From Verrucomicrobiaceae bacterium (GTDB lineage Bacteria > Verrucomicrobiota > Verrucomicrobiia > Verrucomicrobiales > Verrucomicrobiaceae): DNA of 64,000 nt. The notes under the pieces are model-generated. The model was not told where the DNA came from. It made no database searches and saw only the letters and a list, made by a program, of their open reading frames with translations. Of this stretch, positions 43,805 through 51,343 are shown in pieces; positions within the stretch are counted from its first letter, which is position 1; each line of letters starts with the position of its first letter. The position numbers and the translations under genes were made by a program. The stretch is from contig JAIXOU010000106.1 in NCBI GenBank assembly GCA_027486585.1, positions 140,541-204,540 on the forward strand, read 5' to 3'.

Positions 43805-44290
43805 TCAAATCAAAAGCTGAACACCCGTCATGGTTGGCCGCCAATCGCTTTCCTTCTGCTCTTGATCTCTTGTCATCTGATGGCGAAACATGTCGCGCAC
43901 CTGCTGCTCAAAAGAATGCCTTAACATCTGAGTTGCCTCAAAGTTAATGCTGACAGGCTGAAGTACCTCCTCGGCCACAAGATGACGCTCAGAGGAAGCG
44001 ACACTGGTTAAGTGGACTGAGGAAAAGTGATGATCGCCATTCTGGTCTTCACGACAAAAACAGACCAATACACGAAGACTGGCATTGACGTGATCGGCAA
44101 CCTCCGGCGTTTCAGCACCTACGCGATGATGCAAAACGATCTGAGTGATTTGATCCGATTCTAGAACGATCATCTCGTGACTCCCATCCAAGTCAGCCAA
44201 CATCGCGGCTGAGGCCGTCATCACCGAGGTCCCTGTGATGGCGTAAGCCAGCAAGAGGAGCAGCGCGGTGAAACGATTGAGGGGACTCAT
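43805..44290 (-). CDS. Secreted protein of unknown function
   Basis: The 161-residue protein has a signal peptide (FTALLLLLAYAITGTSVMTASA) and a mature domain with two Cys in LRVLVCFCREDQNGDHHF, a Cys-x-Cys motif near a His pair. I did not recognise the family. The C-terminal half is Glu/Gln/His/Arg-rich (QVRDMFRHQMTRDQEQ) and helical. It is divergent from the large propeller gene at 44,485 with about 190 bp between them and lies upstream of the DUF3570 operon with a 306-bp gap. Metal binding is possible from the CFC and HH residues. Confidence 0.6.
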   Translation of the reverse strand: MSPLNRFTALLLLLAYAITGTSVMTASAAMLADLDGSHEMIVLESDQITQIVLHHRVGAETPEVADHVNASLRVLVCFCREDQNGDHHFSSVHLTSVASSERHLVAEEVLQPVSINFEATQMLRHSFEQQVRDMFRHQMTRDQEQKESDWRPTMTGVQLLI

Positions 44291-44484
44291 AAACTAAGTT
44301 TTTTAAGCAAACTGTAAAACAAACAAACGCAATGACTGAAGATCACATTACCAAATGATAATCCATGAACCCTAATGGAGTTGAGTCACAAGAAGCTGAA
44401 TAAATTTTGCGTTTCCTCACACTTTTATTGTCCGGTTTCCGCCCTCTGTGCGGTATATCTCCCCCCGCCAGTTCATTTTTAACC

Positions 44485-47400
44485 ATGAAGCACACCCTCC
44501 TCACCCTTGCCCTCCTCGGCTCATTCGCGATTGCCCAGGCTCAGGATTACCTCGAAATCGCCGCCAATCCCGTCGGTGTAGGAAAGGGTAAAACCATTGT
44601 GCTCGTGGCAGGTGATGAGGAATATCGCACGGAGGAGACGATGCCGATGCTGGCCAAGATCCTGGCAAAAACGCATGGCTTCAATTGCGTGGTGCTCTTT
44701 TCCACCGACGAAAAGGAAGGCTTCATCGATCCCAACAATCAAAAGAATATTCGTGGCACCGAGACGCTGGACAATGCGGATCTCATGATTATCGGCACGC
44801 GTTTCCGCCAGCTGCCAGAGGCGCAGTTAGCACCGTTCATGCGCTTCTTGAATGCGGGCAAGCCGGTCATTGGCTTCCGCACGGCCACTCATGCCTTCTC
44901 TGGCAAGGCTCAGACCGGCGACTTCAAATGGGCGGAGTTCGGCCTCAAGATTTTGGGTGAAAGATGGGTGGCTCACCACGGGGCTCATAAGAAAGAAGGC
45001 ACACGCAGTGTCTTTGAGCAGGCAAACTTGAAGCACCCTATCTTAAAGGGCGTGGAGGAGATCTTTGGCACCAGCGATGTTTATACGGTCAAGAACCTGG
45101 ATCTGACCAAAGCGACTGTCCTTTTGCGCGGTGCTGTGACGGAGACGCTGAACGATCGATCCTATCCGGTGAAGGGTCCTAAAAACGAACCGATGCAGGC
45201 GCTGGCTTGGCTCTTTGAATACAAGACACCAGATGGCAAGAGCACTGGCAAATCCTTCTGCACCACCATGGGAGCCTCCGTCGATTTTGCCGATGAAGAT
45301 CTCCGCCGACTCATCGTCAATGCCACGCTGCACCTGCTGGGTAGCGAAGTGCCAGCCAAGGCAAACGTGGACGTCATTGATCCCTTTAAACCAACGATGT
45401 ATTCCGCGCTGAATAGTGACTATTACAAGCAAATCAAATTGAAGCCCGGCGACTTCGCCACGGGTAAAAGCCCTTCGACTGGCCTGCCTGGTGAAAAGAA
45501 ACCCGAAGCTAAAGCTGCTGCCGAACAGCCGCCTCATGCACCAAATGCTGAGCCAGCCGCTGCTACCAGCGCCCGCTCTCAAACAGTGTCACCTCCAACC
45601 AAAGGCGAGCGCATCGTTTTGATCGGCAATGGTCTGGCCGAGCGTGATGTGTATTACAGCCGTATCGAGACGGAACTGCATCTGCGTTACCCCGATCAGA
45701 ATCTGTTCTTCCGTAACATGGGGCATGTCGGAGACACTCCCGGCTTCCGCCCGCATCCGGCTCGTGTTTCCCAATGGGCGTTCCCAGGCGCTGAGAAGTT
45801 CCATCCCGACAAGCAGGTGCATCACGGCAAAGGTTTCTTCTCCACGCCTGATCAGTGGCTCACTCATCTTCAGGCAGACACCATCGTGGCCTTCTTTGGT
45901 TACAATGAATCCTTTGATGGCCCGAGCAAAGTCAGCAACTTCGAAGCCGAGCTAGACGCCTGGGTGCAGCATACGCTCAGCAAGGCCTACAATGGCAAAA
46001 CCGCTCCACGCGTGGTGTTAGTTTCACCAGTGGCCTTTGAAAATCAATCCGCTAAGCGTGACCTCCCCAATGGCGACAAAGAGAATGCCAATCTCATCCT
46101 CTATTCCGCTGCCGTAGAAACCGTGGCCAAAAAGCGTGGCCTGACATTCATCGACCTTTTCTCGCCCACCAAAGCACTTTACGCCAAAGCCCAACAACCG
46201 CTCACAACGGGCGGATTTGTGCCGAATGAAGAAGGCTACAAGCAAGTCGCCGAAATTCTCAGCACTGGCATTTACGGCCATCAATCACGCGTCTCCAAAG
46301 CCGACCCGGAACTTGTTAATGCAGCAGTCAAAGCCAAAGACTATTTCTGGAACAGCGACTACAACCTCGTCAATGGCGTTCACTCGCACGGCCAACGCTA
46401 CAATCCGTATGGACCACAGAACTATCCCGATGAGGTCAAAAAGACCCGCGAAATGGCCGCTCTGCGTGACACCCTTGTCCACGAAGTCGCCACCTCCAAA
46501 AAGACCGATCTCACCGTCGATGATAGCAAGACACACAAGCTAGCCGAGGTGCCAACCAACTATGTGCCAAGTGTCAAAAACGGCAGCACCAAGTATCTCT
46601 ATGGCGACGAAGCGGTGCAATCCCTGACCGTGCCCGAAGGCTACAAAGTTGAGATGTTTGCGAGCGAAAAGGAGTTCCCAAATCTGGCGAATCCGATGCA
46701 GATGTCCTTTGACAACAAAGGCCGTCTTTGGGTGGCCACCATGCCAGCTTATCCTCACTATCGTCCTGGTGATAAACTACCCAATGACATGCTCCTGATC
46801 TATGAGGACACCAATGGCGACGGTAAAGCTGACAAAGAAACTGTCTTTGCTGACAAGCTGCATTTGCCCATCGGATTCGAGTTTGCTCCAGAAGGCGTGT
46901 ACCTTTCTCAAGAGCCAAACCTGGTGCTGCTCAGCGATACCAATGGCGACGACAAAGCTGACAAGACCGAGATCATCCTAGGCGGCTTCGACACGCATGA
47001 CACTCACCACGCCATCAGTGCCTACGCGGCTGATCCCAGCGGTGCCTTTATGATGTGCGAAGGCGTCTTCCTCCACTCCAATGTCGAAACTTCCTACGGC
47101 CCAGTGCGCTGCGTCGATGGTGGATTCTTCCGCTACAGCCCGCAGCGCGGCATGTTAGAGCGCACCATCCAGATGAGCATCCCCAATCCCTGGGGCTTCA
47201 TCTTTGACCAATGGGGACAGGACTTCTTCCTTCACACCTCTGGCACCAGCATGAACTGGGGCCTGCCGGTCTCGGTGAAGCCGACCTTCGGCAGCAAGAC
47301 GCCTTCCACACCGGACCTCATTCCTTCGGATCAAAAAGTGCGTCCGACATCTGGATTAGAGATCGTTTCATCACGCCATTTCCCCGATGAAGTTCAGGGC

Positions 47401-48648
47401 GACATCATGCTCTGCAATGCCATCGGTTTCCTCGGCATCAAGCAGCACAAAATCGTCGATGACAGCACCGGTTGGAAAACAAGCTTCCGTCAGGATCTAC
47501 TCGTCAGCAAAGACGGCAACTTCCGCCCGGTTGATCTTGAGTTCGCCCCAGATGGCAGCCTGTATGTGATCGACTGGCATAACGTCCTCATCGGCCACAT
47601 GCAGCACAATGCACGTGATCCACTGCGCGACCACGTTCACGGCCGCATCTACCGCATCACCTATCCGAGCCGCCCGCTGGTCAAGGTCGCACCCGTCGCC
47701 GGAGCACCCATCGCCACACTGCTCAATAATTTGAAGGAACCCGAGTCACGCACACGCTACCGCACACGCCGTGAGCTGCGCGCCCATCCGGTGAGCGAAG
47801 TCTTGCCGGCTGTCAAAACCTGGGCCTCCGAACAAAAAGACATACACGCTAAACTCGAAGCCCTTTGGACCACCTGGGGCATGAATCAAGCCGACGAAGG
47901 CCTGCTGCGCGAACTGCTCGCCTGCGATGACTTCCACGCCCGTGCCGCTGCCGTCCGCGTGCTGCGCTACAATCATCACCGGATTGCCGATCACGCAGCC
48001 CTGCTTGAAAAAGCGGCTGCCGACGAACATGGCCGCGTGCGTTTAGAGGCAGCCGTCGCAGCCTCCTGGTTGCCTGACATCGCGGCCGCGAAAAAGATCG
48101 TCGCTGTCGCAGGTAGCAAACCGATGGACGTGTGGAGCCAGAACGCCATCAAGACAGCAACAGATCGTCTTAACGGCGTCGCTGAAGTCGAGAAGGCTGA
48201 TCATGTCGAGCTGAAAGCCCCTGCCCATCTCAGCGCCAAAGCCAAAGAGCAATACCTCGCCGGACAAAAGATTTATTTCCGTGAAGGCCATTGTGTCACC
48301 TGCCATCAGGCCAATGGTAAAGGCCTTGATCCAGCCTTCCCTTCCCTTGAGAATAGCCCCTGGGTCAAAGGCGACTCCAATCGCCTCATCAAGCTAGCCA
48401 TGTATGGCCTCATGGGCCCCCTCGAAATCAACGGTAAAAAATACGATGGCCAAGTCCCCATGACCCCTTTTGGCGGCATGCTCAAAGACGACGAAATGGC
48501 CGCCGTTCTTACCTTCGTCCGCAACAGCTTCGGCAACCAAGCCCACCCTATCCAACCCGCCCAAGTCAAAACCATCCGAGACGCCAACCAAGGCCGCATG
48601 ATGTTCTTCATGACTGATGAACTGCTGAAGCAACATCCGATGAAGTAA
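44485..48648 (+). CDS. Four-part secreted protein: ThuA-like, SGNH, PVC propeller, cytochrome c
   Basis: The 1387-residue protein has a signal peptide (MKHTLLTLALLGSFAIAQA). In order: a ThuA-like domain (residues 30-290, TIVLVAGDEEYRTEETMPM), an Ala/Glu/Pro-rich linker to about 370, an SGNH-like domain (372-590, ERIVLIGNGLAERDVYYS, with Gly and Asn in place of the usual GDS start), a PVC-type propeller (from about 710, LTVPEGYKVEMFASEKEF), HEAT-like helical repeats (about 1085-1250) and a C-terminal c-type heme domain with CVTCH near residue 1270. It is probably periplasmic, acting on a polysaccharide or sugar with electron transfer. The upstream ATG at 44407 adds residues without signal character and is rejected. 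A hairpin at 48,660 follows. Confidence 0.88.
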   Translation: MKHTLLTLALLGSFAIAQAQDYLEIAANPVGVGKGKTIVLVAGDEEYRTEETMPMLAKILAKTHGFNCVVLFSTDEKEGFIDPNNQKNIRGTETLDNADLMIIGTRFRQLPEAQLAPFMRFLNAGKPVIGFRTATHAFSGKAQTGDFKWAEFGLKILGERWVAHHGAHKKEGTRSVFEQANLKHPILKGVEEIFGTSDVYTVKNLDLTKATVLLRGAVTETLNDRSYPVKGPKNEPMQALAWLFEYKTPDGKSTGKSFCTTMGASVDFADEDLRRLIVNATLHLLGSEVPAKANVDVIDPFKPTMYSALNSDYYKQIKLKPGDFATGKSPSTGLPGEKKPEAKAAAEQPPHAPNAEPAAATSARSQTVSPPTKGERIVLIGNGLAERDVYYSRIETELHLRYPDQNLFFRNMGHVGDTPGFRPHPARVSQWAFPGAEKFHPDKQVHHGKGFFSTPDQWLTHLQADTIVAFFGYNESFDGPSKVSNFEAELDAWVQHTLSKAYNGKTAPRVVLVSPVAFENQSAKRDLPNGDKENANLILYSAAVETVAKKRGLTFIDLFSPTKALYAKAQQPLTTGGFVPNEEGYKQVAEILSTGIYGHQSRVSKADPELVNAAVKAKDYFWNSDYNLVNGVHSHGQRYNPYGPQNYPDEVKKTREMAALRDTLVHEVATSKKTDLTVDDSKTHKLAEVPTNYVPSVKNGSTKYLYGDEAVQSLTVPEGYKVEMFASEKEFPNLANPMQMSFDNKGRLWVATMPAYPHYRPGDKLPNDMLLIYEDTNGDGKADKETVFADKLHLPIGFEFAPEGVYLSQEPNLVLLSDTNGDDKADKTEIILGGFDTHDTHHAISAYAADPSGAFMMCEGVFLHSNVETSYGPVRCVDGGFFRYSPQRGMLERTIQMSIPNPWGFIFDQWGQDFFLHTSGTSMNWGLPVSVKPTFGSKTPSTPDLIPSDQKVRPTSGLEIVSSRHFPDEVQGDIMLCNAIGFLGIKQHKIVDDSTGWKTSFRQDLLVSKDGNFRPVDLEFAPDGSLYVIDWHNVLIGHMQHNARDPLRDHVHGRIYRITYPSRPLVKVAPVAGAPIATLLNNLKEPESRTRYRTRRELRAHPVSEVLPAVKTWASEQKDIHAKLEALWTTWGMNQADEGLLRELLACDDFHARAAAVRVLRYNHHRIADHAALLEKAAADEHGRVRLEAAVAASWLPDIAAAKKIVAVAGSKPMDVWSQNAIKTATDRLNGVAEVEKADHVELKAPAHLSAKAKEQYLAGQKIYFREGHCVTCHQANGKGLDPAFPSLENSPWVKGDSNRLIKLAMYGLMGPLEINGKKYDGQVPMTPFGGMLKDDEMAAVLTFVRNSFGNQAHPIQPAQVKTIRDANQGRMMFFMTDELLKQHPMK

Positions 48649-48659
48649 GTTCGTGAGCC

Positions 48660-48694
48660 ACAATGAGTGACGGCAATATGCCGTCACTCATTGT
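48660..48694. terminator. Terminator-like hairpin between convergent genes
   Basis: A perfect 16-bp stem with a 3-base loop lies between the end of the large propeller gene and the end of the small minus-strand gene. The left arm is ACAATGAGTGACGGCA and the right arm its exact complement. There is no strong T tract, so it may also serve to protect mRNA ends; bidirectional termination is the simplest reading. Confidence 0.7.
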
Positions 48695-48698
48695 CCAC

Positions 48699-48917
48699 TT
48701 AATCAGTCCTGGCTGCCATCATCCGATTTAAGAGCTTTAGCAATGAAAAGCGGCGTTCGAGGCGCAGCAGCATCAGCTGATTTGCGCGGCCGAGCAAGAT
48801 GAGGCAAAACGAGAACAATAGGAGGTTGCCTATCGAGCTGAAGGAGGATTGGCTACAAAGCCAAATGCAGGAACCGCCCGCAACCAATGGCAGACCAAGC
48901 TTGATCCACTCACGCAT
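48699..48917 (-). CDS. Small membrane protein of unknown function
   Basis: The 72-residue product has two hydrophobic segments (LPLVAGGSCIWLCS and IGNLLLFSFCLILLG) and a basic C-terminal half (LLRLERRFSLLKLLNRMM). No family was recognised. It could be a genuine small inner-membrane protein with a cytoplasmic basic tail. It ends just past the hairpin at 48,660 and marks the left border of the repeat-rich, GC-richer region. Confidence is limited by its size. Confidence 0.5.
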   Translation of the reverse strand: MREWIKLGLPLVAGGSCIWLCSQSSFSSIGNLLLFSFCLILLGRANQLMLLRLERRFSLLKLLNRMMAARTD

Positions 48918-49020
48918 CTAGGCGCAGAGAGTTCGGGAAGCTTATTTTCGATGTTGGGCGGTTTTCATGGTTACACCCTGGCGAAGACGGACTCTATGTC
49001 AGGGCTTCAACCCTCAGTTG

Positions 49021-49126
49021 CGGATGCGCTTGCGGGAACTCCAGGAAGCTCTGGGCTTGAGCAGCGTCCACCCTGACTCGTGAGAGTAGCACCCGCCGCG
49101 AATTCATCGGCAAGATCAAAGGCAGC
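49021..49126 (+). pseudogene. Decayed XRE-type HTH gene fragment (copy A)
   Basis: Translated with a frame change, this stretch gives LRELQEALGLSS, then a stop, then RREFIGKIKGS, which matches RLQELREACGLSM...SRDTISRIEGG of the intact HTH genes at 55,743 and 60,284. The homologous segments are out of frame with each other and interrupted by TGA, so it is a relic. Bases 49068-49118 form a 51-bp block shared with copies B and C. It lies just downstream of the PAS-AraC gene's end. Confidence 0.6.
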
Positions 49127-49206
49127 TTCATCAGTCCAACACGCTATGGCTCGATCAACTGTGCCCAGCGATCCGAGAATGGAGGCCAAAGCCGAGACGA
49201 GCGCGG

Positions 49207-49947
49207 CTATCCCTGATGCCGCATGCGGAACTGCTTCGGCGTTAGGCCGATGCGTTTGCGGAAGTGTTGGGTGAAGGCGCTTTGGTCGCAGAAGGCGTGG
49301 GCTTGGGCGATGTCGATGACTTTGTCGTTGGTTTGAATGAGGGCTTCGGCGGCGGACTCGATGCGGATGCGCAGCATGAGTTCATAGGGCGTGACGCCAA
49401 GGGCTTGGTGGATCTTGCGATACAGGGTGCGCTCGGAGAGGCCGCATTCGCGGGCGAGTTCGGCGGTGCTGAGGATGCGGCTGGTGTTCTTCTGGATGTG
49501 GCTGACGATGAGCGTGACTTCGCTGCTGGGCTGATGACGGCTGCGACCTTCATCGCGGCGGGTGAGGCCCATGAGGCCGATGATCTTGCCGTTCTTGCCT
49601 CGCAGCGGAACCTTGGTGGTGAGAAACCAAGTCAGCGTGCGCTGCTCGTCATACCAAACTTCGAGGCGATTGATCAACGGTTTGCCGGTGCGGAAGACGA
49701 GCGCGTCATCGGCTCGGTAGGCCTTGGCTGCTTGCTCGGGGTAGAAGTCTTCATCGAGTCGGCCAATGACATCGGCTTCACCTTCGAGGCCCAGGCGGGT
49801 CCACATCGGCTCGCTGGCCGCGATGAGGCGGCTCTCGCGATCCTTCACAAAGAAGAACACGTTGGGCTGCTGATCAAACATGAGCCGGAATGCCTGCGGA
49901 TCGGTCATGCTGGCAAAAAAGGCACTCTGGAGGGACTTGGGAGACAT
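49207..49947 (-). CDS. AraC-family regulator with PAS sensor domain
   Basis: The 246-residue regulator has an N-terminal PAS domain (residues 18-130, NVFFFVKDRESRLIAASEP, then FLTTKVPLRGKNGKIIGLMG) and a C-terminal AraC DNA-binding domain with two HTH motifs (ILSTAELARECGLSERTLYR and FCDQSAFTQHFRKRIGLTP). It should sense a small molecule or redox state and control transcription. Its ATG lies at the left edge of a 191-bp sequence that recurs at 62,437 in front of the DUF6807-propeller gene, so it was probably once divergently paired with that gene. The direct target today may be the truncated copy at 50,019 or other island genes. Confidence 0.9.
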   Translation of the reverse strand: MSPKSLQSAFFASMTDPQAFRLMFDQQPNVFFFVKDRESRLIAASEPMWTRLGLEGEADVIGRLDEDFYPEQAAKAYRADDALVFRTGKPLINRLEVWYDEQRTLTWFLTTKVPLRGKNGKIIGLMGLTRRDEGRSRHQPSSEVTLIVSHIQKNTSRILSTAELARECGLSERTLYRKIHQALGVTPYELMLRIRIESAAEALIQTNDKVIDIAQAHAFCDQSAFTQHFRKRIGLTPKQFRMRHQG

Positions 49948-50129
49948 GGCAGGATGATAACAACTTTTGGCAGATCTAGGCCATGTATTTCCGAATGGAA
50001 AGGCGTTTTACTGCATTCATGAAATCCTGCCGTCTCTTCTCCTTCATCACTCTTTGCCGTCTCGCCTGCACAGGGGCCTCGGCCCACAATACGGTGCTCA
50101 CGCTGCGTCAGGATGATGCGACGAACACG
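49939..50129 (+). repeat. 191-bp direct repeat, left copy
   Basis: This segment matches 62,437-62,627 without insertions or deletions over 191 bp, at about 90% identity by eye. The first 50 bases (GGGAGACATGGCAGGATGAT onward) and the last 44 are identical; most changes fall within the signal-peptide codons. The left copy includes the start codon of the PAS-AraC gene on the minus strand and the beginning of a truncated gene on the plus strand. Together the copies bracket about 12.3 kb of carbohydrate-related genes. Confidence 0.9.
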
Positions 50130-50153
50130 CAGGTGCCGCTGCTGAAGCAGTGA
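50019..50153 (+). pseudogene. Truncated copy of the DUF6807-propeller gene start
   Basis: From the ATG at 50019 the frame gives a signal peptide (MKSCRLFSFITLC...) and AHNTVLTLRQDDATNT, the same as the start of the gene at 62,517 (AHNTVLTLRQDDATNTI), then diverges to QVPLLKQ and stops at 50151-50153. Only 44 codons remain of a gene that runs for at least 494 codons elsewhere. It sits in the left 191-bp repeat and is almost certainly non-functional. Confidence 0.85.
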
Positions 50154-50212
50154 TGCCAGTGAACGGAAAGCGGAACACCCATCGGAGCAAAACATCCGCG
50201 AACGCCGAGTTG

Positions 50213-50321
50213 CTGCCGAGGCGCTTGCAGGCACTCCGGGAAACGATGGGTTTGAGCAACGTCCACCCCACCTCGTGAGCGTGGCATCAGCTGGGAGTCC
50301 ATTGGCAGGATCAAAGGCGGC
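50213..50321 (+). pseudogene. Decayed XRE-type HTH gene fragment (copy B)
   Basis: The first part reads LPRRLQALRETMGLS, nearly the same as LPRRLQELREACGLS in the intact HTH genes. After a one-base shift and a TGA, the homology resumes as SWESIGRIKGG in another frame. Bases 50263-50313 are the shared 51-bp block. It follows the truncated gene copy at 50,019, so two different relics adjoin here. Confidence 0.65.
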
Positions 50322-50362
50322 ATCATCTGCCTGACCTGTGGGTGAATCGCCGATCTACCCGC

Positions 50363-51259
50363 TCAACGGGCACGATGTTCGCCGGGCGTCTTGCGAGTGT
50401 ATTTGCGGAAGACCTGACAGCAATACTGGGCGGAGGAGAAGCCGACCGAGGTGGCGATGTCTTCGAGCTTGCGATTGGTGGTGCGAAGCAATTCGGCGGC
50501 GACCTTGACGCGATGGCGTTGCAGCCAGTCGTTCGGGCTCATGCCGGTCTCTTGTTTGAAGATCGCAAAGAGCCGGGGCCGACTGCATCCAGCTTGTTTC
50601 GCGAGGTGATCCATCGGCACTGGCTTCATGTAATGATGCTCCAGGTAGTGGATGGCGTCGTGCGCAATGCGGGCCGTGCTCGCGGTCTGGGTGCCGTCAT
50701 TGCCGCGCGCGGTGGCGATGATGATTGAGGCCACGGTCAGCCGCATGGAAGCGGCGAGACCTTCGGTCTTCTCTTCGGAAGCGTGCTGGCGGATCAAGCG
50801 GTGCAGTGTCTTGGCGTGCTGCCGGATAGCCGCGCTCATGGGTGACGGCGAGGGTGTCAGACTGCCGAAGTGCTTCGCCAGCCAGTCGCATTCCTTCCGG
50901 TTGAAAGGTGTCGTTTGTGTGCGTGCGTGAGTCGGATTGAAAACGATGGCGCAGAGCGTGGATGCTTGCCGGGTATCATTCAGGCCGCGATGCACGGTGC
51001 CGCACGGGACGACCATGATCTGCCCGCCTTTCAAAGGCGCGTGCCCACCGCCGCGAAACTCGTAGCTGGTGGTGCCGCTCAGCAACAACAGAATCTCGTG
51101 ACCCTCGTGCGAGTGCCAGCTCATGCGCCCGGCGTTGAAGCGATGGTTGGCCGCGACGTAGTCCACCATCGGCAAGCCCAGTTCCTTGCCGGAGACGAGG
51201 AGGTCTCTCACGGGCAGAGGATTCTGGAACGTGGTTTTGGCGGGGCGAGGTTCGGGCAT
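50363..51259 (-). CDS. AraC-family regulator with cupin sensor domain
   Basis: The 298-residue regulator has an N-terminal cupin-type domain (residues 40-130, HSHEGHEILLLLSGTTSYEF and IMVVPCGTVHRG) and a C-terminal AraC domain with HTH motifs (PMDHLAKQAGCSRPRLFAIF and KLEDIATSVGFSSAQYCCQV). Such regulators usually bind a sugar and activate genes for its use. It is divergent from the SGNH/alginate-lyase-like gene at 51,344 with 84 bp between them, the most likely target. The ATG at 51259 is chosen; a longer frame to 51340 would run into the opposite gene's start. Confidence 0.9.
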   Translation of the reverse strand: MPEPRPAKTTFQNPLPVRDLLVSGKELGLPMVDYVAANHRFNAGRMSWHSHEGHEILLLLSGTTSYEFRGGGHAPLKGGQIMVVPCGTVHRGLNDTRQASTLCAIVFNPTHARTQTTPFNRKECDWLAKHFGSLTPSPSPMSAAIRQHAKTLHRLIRQHASEEKTEGLAASMRLTVASIIIATARGNDGTQTASTARIAHDAIHYLEHHYMKPVPMDHLAKQAGCSRPRLFAIFKQETGMSPNDWLQRHRVKVAAELLRTTNRKLEDIATSVGFSSAQYCCQVFRKYTRKTPGEHRAR

Positions 51260-51343
51260 GGCGGAGTTTAGATATCGTCTCACGATACGAAGTTGGAGAT
51301 GATTTTCCAAGACGGAATCCACCGCGTCCGCCAGAATCACCGG

